NCBI GenBank assembly: GCA_018003515.1 | Contig: JAGNDO010000011.1 | Span: forward strand, 1 to 64,000 | DNA length: 64,000 nt | DNA from: Caldilineaceae bacterium | GTDB taxonomy: Bacteria; Chloroflexota; Anaerolineae; Caldilineales; Caldilineaceae | Reading direction: 5' to 3' | Shown here: piece after piece, positions 19,191 through 27,641 of the stretch | Layout: the number at the start of each line of letters is the position of its first letter | Position numbering within the stretch: position 1 is the first letter of the stretch | Made by a program: the position numbers and the translations under genes | Notes under the pieces: model-generated | Told to the model about the DNA's origin: nothing | The model's database searches: none | Seen by the model: only the letters and a program-made list of their open reading frames with translations

Positions 19191-20870
19191 GTGGCGAGAC
19201 TCATTCCAAAAATCGATCCCAACACCATCCAAAATCCTGGCGAGCGTATCGTCGCAAAGGCACTGGTCGAGCAACTGCCGTCCACTTGCGTGGTTTATCA
19301 CAGTTATCCTTGGCTGCGACCGGAAAGACATGACAAAACGGGACAGGACGTGTTGAGACCAGGAGAAGCTGATTTTGTCATAGTTGATCCTGAACAAGGC
19401 GTTTTGGTGCTTGAAGTCAAGGGCGGGGAGATCGCATACGATCCTCAAACCCATGAATGGTTTCGCACAAGGAACAATAAGGACTTTAAAGATCCTTTTG
19501 TTCAGGTTGCACGCAACAAGTACGCACTAGAAGACCGTATTGAGGCCCATAGCACTTTTAGCGGTAGCGGCAAGCTCGAAATCACAATTGGGTATGCTGT
19601 TGTTTTTCCAGACTGTCGATACGCAGGTACCTTTCCTGCCCATATCTCACCAGAGATCTTAATCGATGCTGACGCGATGCGTGACATGAAAAAAGCCATT
19701 AGCCGTGCATATAATGCATGGTGTCCTGTTTCCCGTGACCGGGTTAAGACCATACATCAATATGAACTTGACGCGATTTTTGAATCACTGAGTCCAGTCT
19801 TTCAACTCACGCCTGTTCTTTGGCGTACTATCGAAGACCAGGAAGAGCGGATAAAGCGCCTTACAAATGATCAATCCCGACTATTGGAGATGCTACGCAA
19901 TCAGGATCGAGCCGCTATTGCTGGGGTCGCAGGCTCCGGCAAGACGATTCTCGCCTTAGCCCAAGCCCAGAGGTTTGCCAGGGCAGGATTGCGGACATTG
20001 TTGGTCTGCTACAATCGACTACTGGCTGACTGGCTAGTGCAACAGGTGCCCACTCAGTATCAACAGTTGATTACGGTCATCAACTATCACCGATTGGTCC
20101 GGGAAATGTGTCGGATCACAAAACTCCCGTTTCATGCATCATCCTTTGATCAGGATTTCTGGGATTTTGAATCACCCGAACTGTTGGAGCAAGCTGCTTC
20201 GATGGTATCCGACGCACAGCTTTTTCAGGCAATTGTTGTGGATGAAGGTCAGGATTTTCGGGAACTGTGGTGGATTGGGATTGAAAAACTATTCCAGAAA
20301 GCTGCCATTAAGCCCTCGTTCTATGTCTTCTACGATCCCAAGCAGGTGATTTATCAATCCAATATTTCGCTTCCCGCTGGATTGGGGAATCCTTTTGAGC
20401 TTCCGACGAACTGCCGCAATACTCGGGAAATTGCGGCATTCTGTGCAGAGATTGTGGATATTCCACTCGCTGTTCATGAAGATGCACCTGTTGGTATCAA
20501 ACCCGGCTTTATAGAATGTCATCGGTCTGCCGATGTAGTCGGCGTGACGCAGAAGATTGTCCAGGACTGGTGCTTACGGGAAAGAGGGGGATTGGCCTTC
20601 AACCAGGTTGCAATTCTAGTACCCTCAGCTAAGACGGTCACATGGCCAGAAAAATTCGGCAACATTCCGTTAGTAACAGATCAGCAAGCATGGAGAGATG
20701 GAAAGGGGATTCTTGTTGAGACACATCGACGATTCAAGGGTCTTGAGGCGGATGCTATCGTCCTTGCGGGTATTCCAGTTCCGGGCGGCAACGAATTCTA
20801 TTCCCAGGCGGATCACTACGTTGCCTCTTCCCGAGCCAAACACATGCTAGAAATAGTACGAATTAGTTAA
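19191..20870 (+). CDS. NERD-domain DNA helicase
   Basis: 559 residues. An N-terminal nuclease-related (NERD) domain is shown by GEADFVIVDPEQGVLVLEVK (about 58-77), with the Asp and ExK expected of a PD-(D/E)XK fold. A UvrD/Rep-like superfamily 1 ATPase follows: Walker A GVAGSGKT (about 243-250), VVDEGQDF (about 349-356), and a C-terminal HRRFKGLEADAIVL motif. Start is GTG 19191 with GGAG about 6 bases upstream. Such proteins can nick or unwind invading DNA. It forms a cassette with the sigma-helicase fusion downstream. Confidence 0.82.
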   Translation: MARLIPKIDPNTIQNPGERIVAKALVEQLPSTCVVYHSYPWLRPERHDKTGQDVLRPGEADFVIVDPEQGVLVLEVKGGEIAYDPQTHEWFRTRNNKDFKDPFVQVARNKYALEDRIEAHSTFSGSGKLEITIGYAVVFPDCRYAGTFPAHISPEILIDADAMRDMKKAISRAYNAWCPVSRDRVKTIHQYELDAIFESLSPVFQLTPVLWRTIEDQEERIKRLTNDQSRLLEMLRNQDRAAIAGVAGSGKTILALAQAQRFARAGLRTLLVCYNRLLADWLVQQVPTQYQQLITVINYHRLVREMCRITKLPFHASSFDQDFWDFESPELLEQAASMVSDAQLFQAIVVDEGQDFRELWWIGIEKLFQKAAIKPSFYVFYDPKQVIYQSNISLPAGLGNPFELPTNCRNTREIAAFCAEIVDIPLAVHEDAPVGIKPGFIECHRSADVVGVTQKIVQDWCLRERGGLAFNQVAILVPSAKTVTWPEKFGNIPLVTDQQAWRDGKGILVETHRRFKGLEADAIVLAGIPVPGGNEFYSQADHYVASSRAKHMLEIVRIS

Positions 20871-20893
20871 AATCCGGAATGTAGGTCAAAGCA

Positions 20894-23800
20894 ATGCCAA
20901 CAAAGACCAAGGCAAGAGATTTGGCGCAAATATTGATGTGCTCTCCAGATCGAGCGCGCCAATTTGCCAACGAGGTGAACTGGTTACTGAAAGAACGCCA
21001 ACAGCTGGCAATTTCGATTAACCAGATTTGTCTTGCCATGAACTCCCTAGATCCATTCACCGTCACACCTGACCGAGTTGCCGATTTTGTTATTGGCCCG
21101 AGGTTAAGAACCGTTCCAGTAATCCATGAATCAAATGGAGCAGGTGGACATCGAATCGATCAGGAGAACGACAGCGAGAACAAGGATGGCCTGATTGAGC
21201 TTGATAACTCGCATTCGGACCTCCCGGTTGGTCAATCTCAACAACACATCCCCGACCTGAGCAGTAGTAACGAGTCCAACGATGAGGGTGAGCTGCTTCC
21301 AGATCGAGCCGCATTGGGCGACCCGGATTCCATCCTGACGATTATCCTACGTGACGCGTCAGATAAAGTGACGTTCGATCAGATCGAAAAAGCGATGGTG
21401 CAAAGCGATCTGGATCCGATTGAAAATGAGGAAATCTATCTGTGGTTAATGACCCAGTTGGAAGCTCGAAATGTATCGATCGTAGACTCGTTACCCGATG
21501 AATCTTCAAATACTGAGAACGAAGTATCGGATATTGAAGCGCAACGCGCAGAAATCGATGAGGTTCTGCGCGAGATATTCGGCAACCATCAAGAGGATGA
21601 TGGACAACTACTGACCTCGGAAGAGCAATTACGTCTGTTAGAAGTCGTGAGAGAAGGTCGCCGTGCTGAACAACAATTATTAGAGGAAAACGATCCTGAT
21701 GACGCCAACGAACTTCACCGCATCGTGTTGGCCGGGAAACAAGCCCTTGATGAATTACTTATCCGTAATCGCCGATTGGTAGCATCGGTAGTTATCAAGC
21801 ATGGAAAGCAGGCCAGGCATCTTACATTTGAAGACCTGATGCAAGAAGGTATGATTGGGCTGTGGCATGGCATTGAAAAATTCGACTTGGAAGTTGGCAG
21901 TCGAATGTCTACTTACGTCACTTGGTGGATTAGGCAAGCTATTTCGCGTGCAATTGCAGATTTAGATCGCACAATTCGATTGCCTGTTCATCTCTTTGAT
22001 AAGATCAACAGATATTATGTAGTATCTCGTGAACTTGAAAAGCAGCTAGATAGTACTCCGTCTGATGTCGAAATCGCTCGAGAACTCGACCTCATATCTC
22101 CGAACATTGTTGCGGAGATGGAGAACGAACAGACTAATGGAATGCCGTTGTCTGATTTTGCTAGATACAGCATTGAGAAGGCTGTTAAAGTCGTTCACAA
22201 CTACAAGCGTCTTGCCGATTTGCACCCAGTTAGTCTTGATTTACCTGTTGGGGCATCTGGAGAAACCACTCTGGGCGATCTTATTCCAAGTAATCAGTTT
22301 TTATCTCCGGAACAGCTTGTAGCACAATCGGATCTGCATGAAAAATTGAGCCTTGTGCTTGACGATCTGAGTGAGCGAGAACGGCAAGTGATAATTCGCC
22401 GGTTTGGGCTGGATGGCGATGAACCAAGCACTCTGGAAGCTCTTGGCGTGGAATTAGTCCTTACACGCGAGCGGATTCGTCAGATTGAAGCAAAGGCGCT
22501 ACGCAAGTTAAGACATCCTCAGCGCTCAAGAAAACTTCGGGATTTTTTGACTGGGGATGAACGACAGTCTACAACAGAACGAGCACCAACTAACTTTAAA
22601 GCCAAGGAAATGATGATGAGTATTGTTGCTATGCGCTGTAAAAAGCATAACCGAGATCAACGATTGCCTTTCTCTTTAATCCAGGTCGTCGAGGATGAAA
22701 CGGAAGGTCGTGTGATGCGTTCACTAACGGCTGACGGCAGTAACCTGCAAAAAGGGCCATGGGAAAGCTACAGGCGTCCCTTTAAGAGTGGACTTTACTG
22801 TCGCCATTGCTTAAATGAGGGAGAGCGCAACTCGTTAGAAGTCGATGTAGAAGACTGGCCAGATCTTGACCTTGCTGATCGTCCGATTATCTTCTTGGAT
22901 CCTAAAGATGTGCGGGCACAGCAATTTGCTGAAATAATGCGAACTTCTTTTCCCTCGACCAGGCAGTATCAAAGGACCCTTGATGCAGTTCCAGCTAGTT
23001 TTGGAAAGAACAATGTCCTAGATAGGCTAACGCCATCATTGGTGCAGTCAATTCACGAAAGAGTTTTAGGCAAGTCGGGAAACCTATTCAGTTTTCAGGT
23101 CGAAGCGATCAGCGCCGTTCTAGAGGGCCACGACGTAATTGTGACCACACCAACTGCAAGTGGCAAGACATTGACATACTTGATTCCAATTCTTGACACT
23201 CTTCTGAAGGATCCGTCGGCAAACGCGCTATATCTATCACCGCTTGTAGCATTGACAGAGGATCAACTGGAAGCAGTCACAAACCTCGATGGTTCAGGAA
23301 CAGATTGGCGAGCGAAGGGTGCTAGATTCTCCAACCATCGAGTATGCCGGAAACTTGAATTTGGACAACAATCGTTGACCGTTGCTAGGTATGATGGACA
23401 AGTTTCGCCTGGGGATCGGCAGTATATCCGTAAAGTTAAACCACAATATCTGCTGACGACACCTGATATGTTGCATTACGCCTTATTAAATGGGGCATTC
23501 GATGAGCGGCAATGGGCCTATTTCTTCGCCAAGTTAAAATATGTTGTTATCGACGAATTGCACACATACCGCGGGGTTTTTGGCGCATCATTTGCAAATT
23601 TACTTCGACGGTTGAAGCGAGTCTGTCGTTCGGTGGGTGGTGACCCTCAATTCATATGTGCGTCGGCCACGATTCAGAAACCCCAAGAAACAGTTGAACG
23701 CTTCATTGGCCGAAAGCCTGTTGTAATAGATGGTGCTGGTGCTGGTGCACCTCAAAATAAGCGAGAGTTTATTCTCTGGTCTACGCCAGCAAATGAAGAC

Positions 23801-25297
23801 ATCCGGGCTTTATCTACCCAAGCCAAAGATGTCTTACTGTTTACACTTCGCAATAAGATCCGCACGATAGCCTTTGGTCGATCAATAAGTGAGATCAATG
23901 ATATTTATCGCTTTGTGTCTGCAGAACTTAAAGAAAGTGGTAGCAGTGAGATTCGAATTACTCCATTCATGCGTGAGCTAACCACAGTCGAAAAACGCAA
24001 TATCATCGGGGAATTAAAGCAAGGGACGCTACATGGCGCTATTTCCACAACAGCGCTTTCAATGGGAATTGATATCGGAAGTTTGGCTGCAGCCGTGATC
24101 ATTGGTTTTCCCGGTTCAATTGCAGATCTCTGGCAGCAGGCAGGAAGGGCAGGTCGATCTGGTGAAGGCGTTGTGATTCTTATTGCAGACAATAACCCGC
24201 TTGACCAATTTTTCGTAAATCATCCTGATGTGCTCTTTGATCTTGATGCAGAACCTGTTTATTTCAATCCTGACAACCCGTATATCGTGAGCGGACATCT
24301 TCTCTGCGCTGCTAGAGAAATGGATCTAGATCCTGTTGAAATCGAGAGTTTTGGCCCATCTAGCGCCATGATTGTCGAAGATCTCTTGGAAGAGGAGAAA
24401 CTTGTTTACTCTGACAGTGGCAATTTGACGCTTTCAGATTCGATGCGGGCAAACTTCCCTAGCATTCCTTTACGCAATCTCAGTTTTTCAATTGATGTGA
24501 TTACTGAAGAAAGTCGTGAAGTCATTGTCCAAGTAGATGCTGTTCGAGCACAAAAAGCCCTGCATCGATATGCCCATTATCAGCATATTAATAAGTATTA
24601 TGAGGTTACCCGATATGACGTGGACCCAAAATCACAACAGGGGCGTATTTTGGTGAAAGAACTCGAAAATCCTGAGTACACAACAACGGCAAAAGTAGAT
24701 CGAAATGTGACAATCATTCGAGCCTTGCGTAAACAGTCCTTTTCTGGTTTTTCGGCTTATTTTGGCGAGGTTCACTCCCAGACAGAAGTTTCTGGATATT
24801 ATAGAGTTCCTCTATTCGCGCGTAATGAACCTTTTGAGTATCAGCACTTAGGGATGGCGGCACCACGGCCGATTGAGTACAATACTCACGGTCTATGGCT
24901 TACAATTTGGTCGCATATTTTGGAAGGCTTTACAGAAGAAGAGCAGACAGCGGGCTTATATTCCCTGACAGAGGCATTGCGTATGGCAATTGCCATTGAA
25001 GAACTTTGCGCACTCTCGGATCTTTCCTCGGTTTCTACTATTCACAGTCTCGACACCGAAATGCCAACAATTACAATTCATGATTCTATTCCTGGTGGGA
25101 TCGGAATCACAGAAGCAGCATCAGCAAAAATGAATACAATTTTGTCGCGAGCATTATTGATTCTTGAAGAATGTCCATATTGTTCTGAACACCCAGAAAG
25201 TCTTGGATGTCCTTATTGTGTTACTGCTCAATATGGAGACGAAACGACCATTAATCGACAGATAGCTATTGACATCCTGAAGTCGATGATTGGATGA
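20894..25297 (+). CDS. Sigma-70 factor fused to a DUF1998-type DEAD helicase
   Basis: One uninterrupted 1,467-codon frame. Residues about 150-200 resemble sigma region 1.1 (VTFDQIEKAM). Residues about 290-370 are region 2 (STYVTWWIRQAISRAIADLD, canonical 2.3/2.4). A region 3-like part follows. Residues about 495-555 are region 4 with TRERIRQIEAKALRKLRHP. This is a primary (RpoD-type) sigma. A Cys/His segment (about 580-640) leads to a superfamily 2 helicase: TPTASGKT (about 752-759), VIDELHTYRG (about 885), QAGRAGRSGEG (about 1083-1093), and a DUF1998-like end with CPYCSEHPESLGCPYC. AAGGA at 22604 precedes three ATG codons at 22610-22618, so a separate helicase could also be translated. Role unknown; it could bring a helicase to RNA polymerase or to promoters. 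Confidence 0.85.
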   Translation: MPTKTKARDLAQILMCSPDRARQFANEVNWLLKERQQLAISINQICLAMNSLDPFTVTPDRVADFVIGPRLRTVPVIHESNGAGGHRIDQENDSENKDGLIELDNSHSDLPVGQSQQHIPDLSSSNESNDEGELLPDRAALGDPDSILTIILRDASDKVTFDQIEKAMVQSDLDPIENEEIYLWLMTQLEARNVSIVDSLPDESSNTENEVSDIEAQRAEIDEVLREIFGNHQEDDGQLLTSEEQLRLLEVVREGRRAEQQLLEENDPDDANELHRIVLAGKQALDELLIRNRRLVASVVIKHGKQARHLTFEDLMQEGMIGLWHGIEKFDLEVGSRMSTYVTWWIRQAISRAIADLDRTIRLPVHLFDKINRYYVVSRELEKQLDSTPSDVEIARELDLISPNIVAEMENEQTNGMPLSDFARYSIEKAVKVVHNYKRLADLHPVSLDLPVGASGETTLGDLIPSNQFLSPEQLVAQSDLHEKLSLVLDDLSERERQVIIRRFGLDGDEPSTLEALGVELVLTRERIRQIEAKALRKLRHPQRSRKLRDFLTGDERQSTTERAPTNFKAKEMMMSIVAMRCKKHNRDQRLPFSLIQVVEDETEGRVMRSLTADGSNLQKGPWESYRRPFKSGLYCRHCLNEGERNSLEVDVEDWPDLDLADRPIIFLDPKDVRAQQFAEIMRTSFPSTRQYQRTLDAVPASFGKNNVLDRLTPSLVQSIHERVLGKSGNLFSFQVEAISAVLEGHDVIVTTPTASGKTLTYLIPILDTLLKDPSANALYLSPLVALTEDQLEAVTNLDGSGTDWRAKGARFSNHRVCRKLEFGQQSLTVARYDGQVSPGDRQYIRKVKPQYLLTTPDMLHYALLNGAFDERQWAYFFAKLKYVVIDELHTYRGVFGASFANLLRRLKRVCRSVGGDPQFICASATIQKPQETVERFIGRKPVVIDGAGAGAPQNKREFILWSTPANEDIRALSTQAKDVLLFTLRNKIRTIAFGRSISEINDIYRFVSAELKESGSSEIRITPFMRELTTVEKRNIIGELKQGTLHGAISTTALSMGIDIGSLAAAVIIGFPGSIADLWQQAGRAGRSGEGVVILIADNNPLDQFFVNHPDVLFDLDAEPVYFNPDNPYIVSGHLLCAAREMDLDPVEIESFGPSSAMIVEDLLEEEKLVYSDSGNLTLSDSMRANFPSIPLRNLSFSIDVITEESREVIVQVDAVRAQKALHRYAHYQHINKYYEVTRYDVDPKSQQGRILVKELENPEYTTTAKVDRNVTIIRALRKQSFSGFSAYFGEVHSQTEVSGYYRVPLFARNEPFEYQHLGMAAPRPIEYNTHGLWLTIWSHILEGFTEEEQTAGLYSLTEALRMAIAIEELCALSDLSSVSTIHSLDTEMPTITIHDSIPGGIGITEAASAKMNTILSRALLILEECPYCSEHPESLGCPYCVTAQYGDETTINRQIAIDILKSMIG

Positions 25298-25353
25298 GTA
25301 AACTTTCTCCAATTCAAAGAATCAGAATAGCCACCCTTCAGCTGTCCTTGTGT

Positions 25354-25605
25354 TCAGGTTGACAGATTGTGAGAGGCTTGCGCGTCATACCCATGCAGCG
25401 CTCGCATCCGGCAGATTTGCCGAATTAACCGCTCCCCCGCCTCTCGATTCTCCACAACCGTCACGATCATTACCGCCGCCCGTGACCGTCCCCCGTGCAC
25501 GCGCACAACCACCCACTTCCCGAAGAGGTTGGGCTGCATCCACACGCTGTAGGTGCGCCCGGCCCGGTGACCGTCACTGTGGTTGATGAAGTGATAGCTG
25601 TTCAC
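25354..25605 (-). CDS. WGR-domain-like small protein
   Basis: 83 residues from a GTG start: TYSVWMQPNLFGKWVVVRVHGGR (about 18-40) has the W..G..W..R.G.R pattern of a WGR domain, a fold found beside PARPs, MolR-type regulators and in DNA-contacting small proteins. GTG 25605 has AGGAG 8 bases upstream; an in-frame ATG at 25635 would add ten residues but lacks a site. It is transcribed away from the pilin cluster from a promoter whose -10 overlaps the divergent one. Function unknown. Confidence 0.65.
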   Translation of the reverse strand: MNSYHFINHSDGHRAGRTYSVWMQPNLFGKWVVVRVHGGRSRAAVMIVTVVENREAGERLIRQICRMRALHGYDAQASHNLST

Positions 25606-25628
25606 CTTAATTCTCCTGTTTTTCGCAT

Positions 25629-25657
25629 TTGACATACCAGAACGTTTGTGCTATTCT
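25629..25657 (+). promoter_or_regulatory. Promoter of the Flp-pilin cluster
   Basis: TTGACA (25629-25634), 17-base spacer, TATTCT (25652-25657). The leader it makes is about 200 bases and contains two strong stem-loops before the ATG at 25868. Confidence 0.65.
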
Positions 25658-25682
25658 AGCCGACGAAAGGGAATTTCCGCAA
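25653..25682 (-). promoter_or_regulatory. Divergent promoter of the WGR gene
   Basis: Read on the minus strand: TTGCGG (25682-25677), 18-base spacer, TAGAAT (25658-25653). Its -10 box overlaps the plus-strand -10, so the two promoters should exclude each other. Confidence 0.5.
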
Positions 25683-25710
25683 CCGGACTCCGGGCGGAAG
25701 TTCCCTTTTT
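25666..25710 (+). terminator. Intrinsic terminator-like hairpin in the pilin leader
   Basis: AAAGGGAATTTCCGC (25666-25680) pairs with GCGGAAGTTCCC (25694-25705) and runs into five T residues. It begins almost at the predicted transcription start, so it would end most transcripts early unless bypassed. It may be an attenuator or the 3' end of a short RNA. Confidence 0.6.
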
Positions 25711-25729
25711 GCGTTATTCGCCCGCCCCT

Positions 25730-25828
25730 GGATGGTGGACGGGCAGCCGAGGCCACAATCCTATATCCCGCACACGCTGCGACTGTCACCCCTGTTGTTC
25801 ATTTCCCGCCTCGGCTGTCCGTCCATCC
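25730..25828 (+). promoter_or_regulatory. Large stem-loop in the pilin leader
   Basis: GGATGG...CAGCCGAGGC (25730-25753) pairs with GCCTCGGCTG...CCATCC (25808-25828) with a three-base bulge and one mismatch. The loop is about 54 bases. It lies between the terminator-like hairpin and the pilin RBS. Confidence 0.55.
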
Positions 25829-25867
25829 TCCGGTGGCACAATTTCATTCCACAAGGAGAGTAATCCC

Positions 25868-26023
25868 ATGCCTTTTCGCACCTTCCTCTTTGGTACCGAA
25901 GCCGATATGGTGGAAAGGGGGTTGATCCTGGCTGCGATTGTCGTCGCCGCCGTCACCATCTGGAACACCCTGGGCAGCAAGCTGGCGTCCAAGTTGAGTA
26001 CGGTCGTCAGCGCAGTGCAGTGA
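25868..26023 (+). CDS. Flp-type pilin-like small protein
   Basis: 51 residues: MPFRTFLFGTEADMVERGLI followed by a single hydrophobic helix (LAAIVVAAVTIWNTLG) and a short polar tail. This is the plan of Flp/Fap pilins, in which a Glu near the start of the hydrophobic stretch (here VERGLI) follows the processed N-terminus. AGGAGAG precedes the ATG. It heads a cluster with TadE- and TadG-like genes, but no TadA/B/C, prepilin peptidase or secretin gene is in the window, so assembly would need components encoded elsewhere. Confidence 0.65.
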   Translation: MPFRTFLFGTEADMVERGLILAAIVVAAVTIWNTLGSKLASKLSTVVSAVQ

Positions 26024-26025
26024 CC

Positions 26026-26098
26026 GACAAGGAGACAGGGAGAAGGGGAGACAAGGAGGCCGATTCTCCTCGGCTCCTCCTCTCCCTGTCTCCTTGTC
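26026..26098. repeat. 18-bp perfect inverted repeat, purine-rich
   Basis: GACAAGGAGACAGGGAGA (26026-26043) is exactly repeated in inverse at 26081-26098. The two arms give a long hairpin directly after the pilin stop. It probably tunes pilin against TadE expression; there is no T-run. Confidence 0.7.
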
Positions 26099-26130
26099 TC
26101 CCCATCTTCCTTCCCAAGTGAGCCAACCTC

Positions 26131-26559
26131 ATGCCCAACCAAACTTCTTCCAAGCGTAAATCTACCTGGCTGACTGGCCGTTCCGGCGACATGATCGAGG
26201 GGGCGTTGGTGATGCCCTTGTTGGCGCTGGTCACCCTGGCCCTGGTCAACCTGGCGTTGGCCGGCTATGCGTCGGTGACGGCCAGCCATGCCGCCGCCTA
26301 CGGTGCGCGCCTGGGATCTGTGGCCCAGGTCAACCCGGTGGGGATGGCCTATTCGTCCGCCCTGGGCATGGCCGAGGAGACGGGCGTGGGTGATTACGCT
26401 GTGCGGGCCTATGGCTCTGCGGCCCCCGGCGGCATTGTGTCCGTGGAGGTGTGGTGGAGCGTGCCCAATCTCTTCGGGCGGCTGATGCCTCTCTTTGGCC
26501 AGGACAACGAACCGCTGGAAGGGATAGCGGTGGCCACGTTCCGAAAAGAGGGATGGTAG
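26131..26559 (+). CDS. TadE-like pseudopilin
   Basis: 142 residues. SGDMIEGALVMPLLALVTLALVNLALAGYA (about 18-48) is the charged-residue-plus-hydrophobic-helix start typical of TadE/TadG minor pilins, with the conserved Glu. The rest is a small beta-rich domain ending in a WW pair and FRKEGW. It follows the Flp-like gene and precedes the TadG-like gene. No strong RBS is visible before ATG 26131. Confidence 0.7.
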   Translation: MPNQTSSKRKSTWLTGRSGDMIEGALVMPLLALVTLALVNLALAGYASVTASHAAAYGARLGSVAQVNPVGMAYSSALGMAEETGVGDYAVRAYGSAAPGGIVSVEVWWSVPNLFGRLMPLFGQDNEPLEGIAVATFRKEGW

Positions 26560-26561
26560 GA

Positions 26562-26595
26562 AGGGCAGCAGTTAGCGGTCAGCAGTTAGCTTTGT
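26562..26595. repeat. Short direct repeat CAGCAGTTAGC
   Basis: CAGCAGTTAGC occurs twice, three bases apart, just upstream of the TadG-like gene. A related GCAGCAGTTAGCC lies near 31,356 in the structured intergenic repeat family, so this is likely a fragment of that family. Confidence 0.5.
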
Positions 26596-26619
26596 GGTTG
26601 AGAAACGAGTGAGGTTGAG

Positions 26620-27105
26620 ATGATCTTGCGGGTTGTACGAACAAAAGCTAATGGCTGCCTGCTGACGGCTATGGGCTGGCTGCGCAGCAGCGGGGGTGAT
26701 CTCGTCTGGTCCTCCCTGCTGGTCATCGCTGTGCTGTTGCCCCTGGCGTCTTTGACCATCGACGTGCCCCGCTACTTGATTTTACGCACCCGATTGTCCC
26801 TGGCGGCGGATGCGGTGGCAGCGGGGACGGCCCGCTGTGTGGATGTGTCCCATTTCCAGAACACGGGGGAGAGTAGACTCAACCCCTTTTGCGTGGACCG
26901 CACAAGCCGAGATCTCTTTGCCGAGGCCACGACCGGCTTGACGGCCAATGGCTTTTCCCCCAGCCTGACCGGCGTCGCCATCGATGAGACCGCCGACACG
27001 ATCACCGTGAGCGCGTCGGGCACGACCCGGCTCTTCTTCCAAACCACCCCGAATGTAACGGTCAACGTGGACAGCCGCAGCCGCTTCCGCATGGATGTGC
27101 GATAG
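26620..27105 (+). CDS. TadG/TadE-like membrane-anchored protein
   Basis: 161 residues. One hydrophobic helix (LVWSSLLVIAVLLPLASLTI, about 28-47) is followed by the YLILRTRLSLAADAVAAGTA segment usual for TadG-like minor pilins (compare ...LQNAADAAALAGA), then an extracytoplasmic beta-rich domain with two Cys. The first 17 codons overlap repeat-like DNA (CTAATGGCTGCC..), so the true start may be ATG 26671. Confidence 0.65.
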   Translation: MILRVVRTKANGCLLTAMGWLRSSGGDLVWSSLLVIAVLLPLASLTIDVPRYLILRTRLSLAADAVAAGTARCVDVSHFQNTGESRLNPFCVDRTSRDLFAEATTGLTANGFSPSLTGVAIDETADTITVSASGTTRLFFQTTPNVTVNVDSRSRFRMDVR

Positions 27106-27150
27106 CTGAAAGCTCTGAGCTTCTCAGCAGCGAAAGAAAGATCGTGACCG

Positions 27151-27630
27151 ATGGAGATTGAGCTGGGCTGGCGAGAATGGAAGAACGGCTGGCTGATTGG
27201 CCTGGGCTGTTGGCTCGGCCTGCTGATGCTGATTGCTTTCTATTTCGTTGGTCGTTCGGTGACGCCGATTGTTGCCGGTGAGCCGATTTGGTTGACACCT
27301 GAGCGGTGGCAAGCGGCCCGGTTGGCCCGGCTGGCCCAGGCGGAAACCCTGAAGTTGTCCGCCGATTTGGATGCCCTGGCCACTTTATTGGACGCGGACA
27401 TGCCCAACCCGGTGTCGGCCATGCTCCTGGCCCAGGCGGTGTACGCCCACCAGCGCACGGGGACCTCCGCCACGGCCACGGCCCGACAAGCGGCCATCGT
27501 TGCAGCGGAGATGGTCGCCCGTTACACCGCCGGTAGCGCCGATTTCACCAGTGCGGCCAACGCCCTGGATATCGCCTACCTTCGTCTCGCCCCTTTGGGC
27601 AGCCCGACCGCCGGACAGAGTGGCCCCTGA
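27151..27630 (+). CDS. Membrane-anchored protein, uncharacterised
   Basis: 159 residues. A single N-terminal membrane helix (WLIGLGCWLGLLMLIAFYFV, about 14-33) is followed by a helical, Ala-rich domain (RLARLAQAETLKLSADLDAL) that might be extracytoplasmic. No family recognised. It lies between the pilin-like genes and the winged-helix/nuclease-like gene, which starts about 10 bases after its stop, suggesting one transcript. Confidence 0.65.
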   Translation: MEIELGWREWKNGWLIGLGCWLGLLMLIAFYFVGRSVTPIVAGEPIWLTPERWQAARLARLAQAETLKLSADLDALATLLDADMPNPVSAMLLAQAVYAHQRTGTSATATARQAAIVAAEMVARYTAGSADFTSAANALDIAYLRLAPLGSPTAGQSGP

Positions 27631-27641
27631 TATGACCCAAC

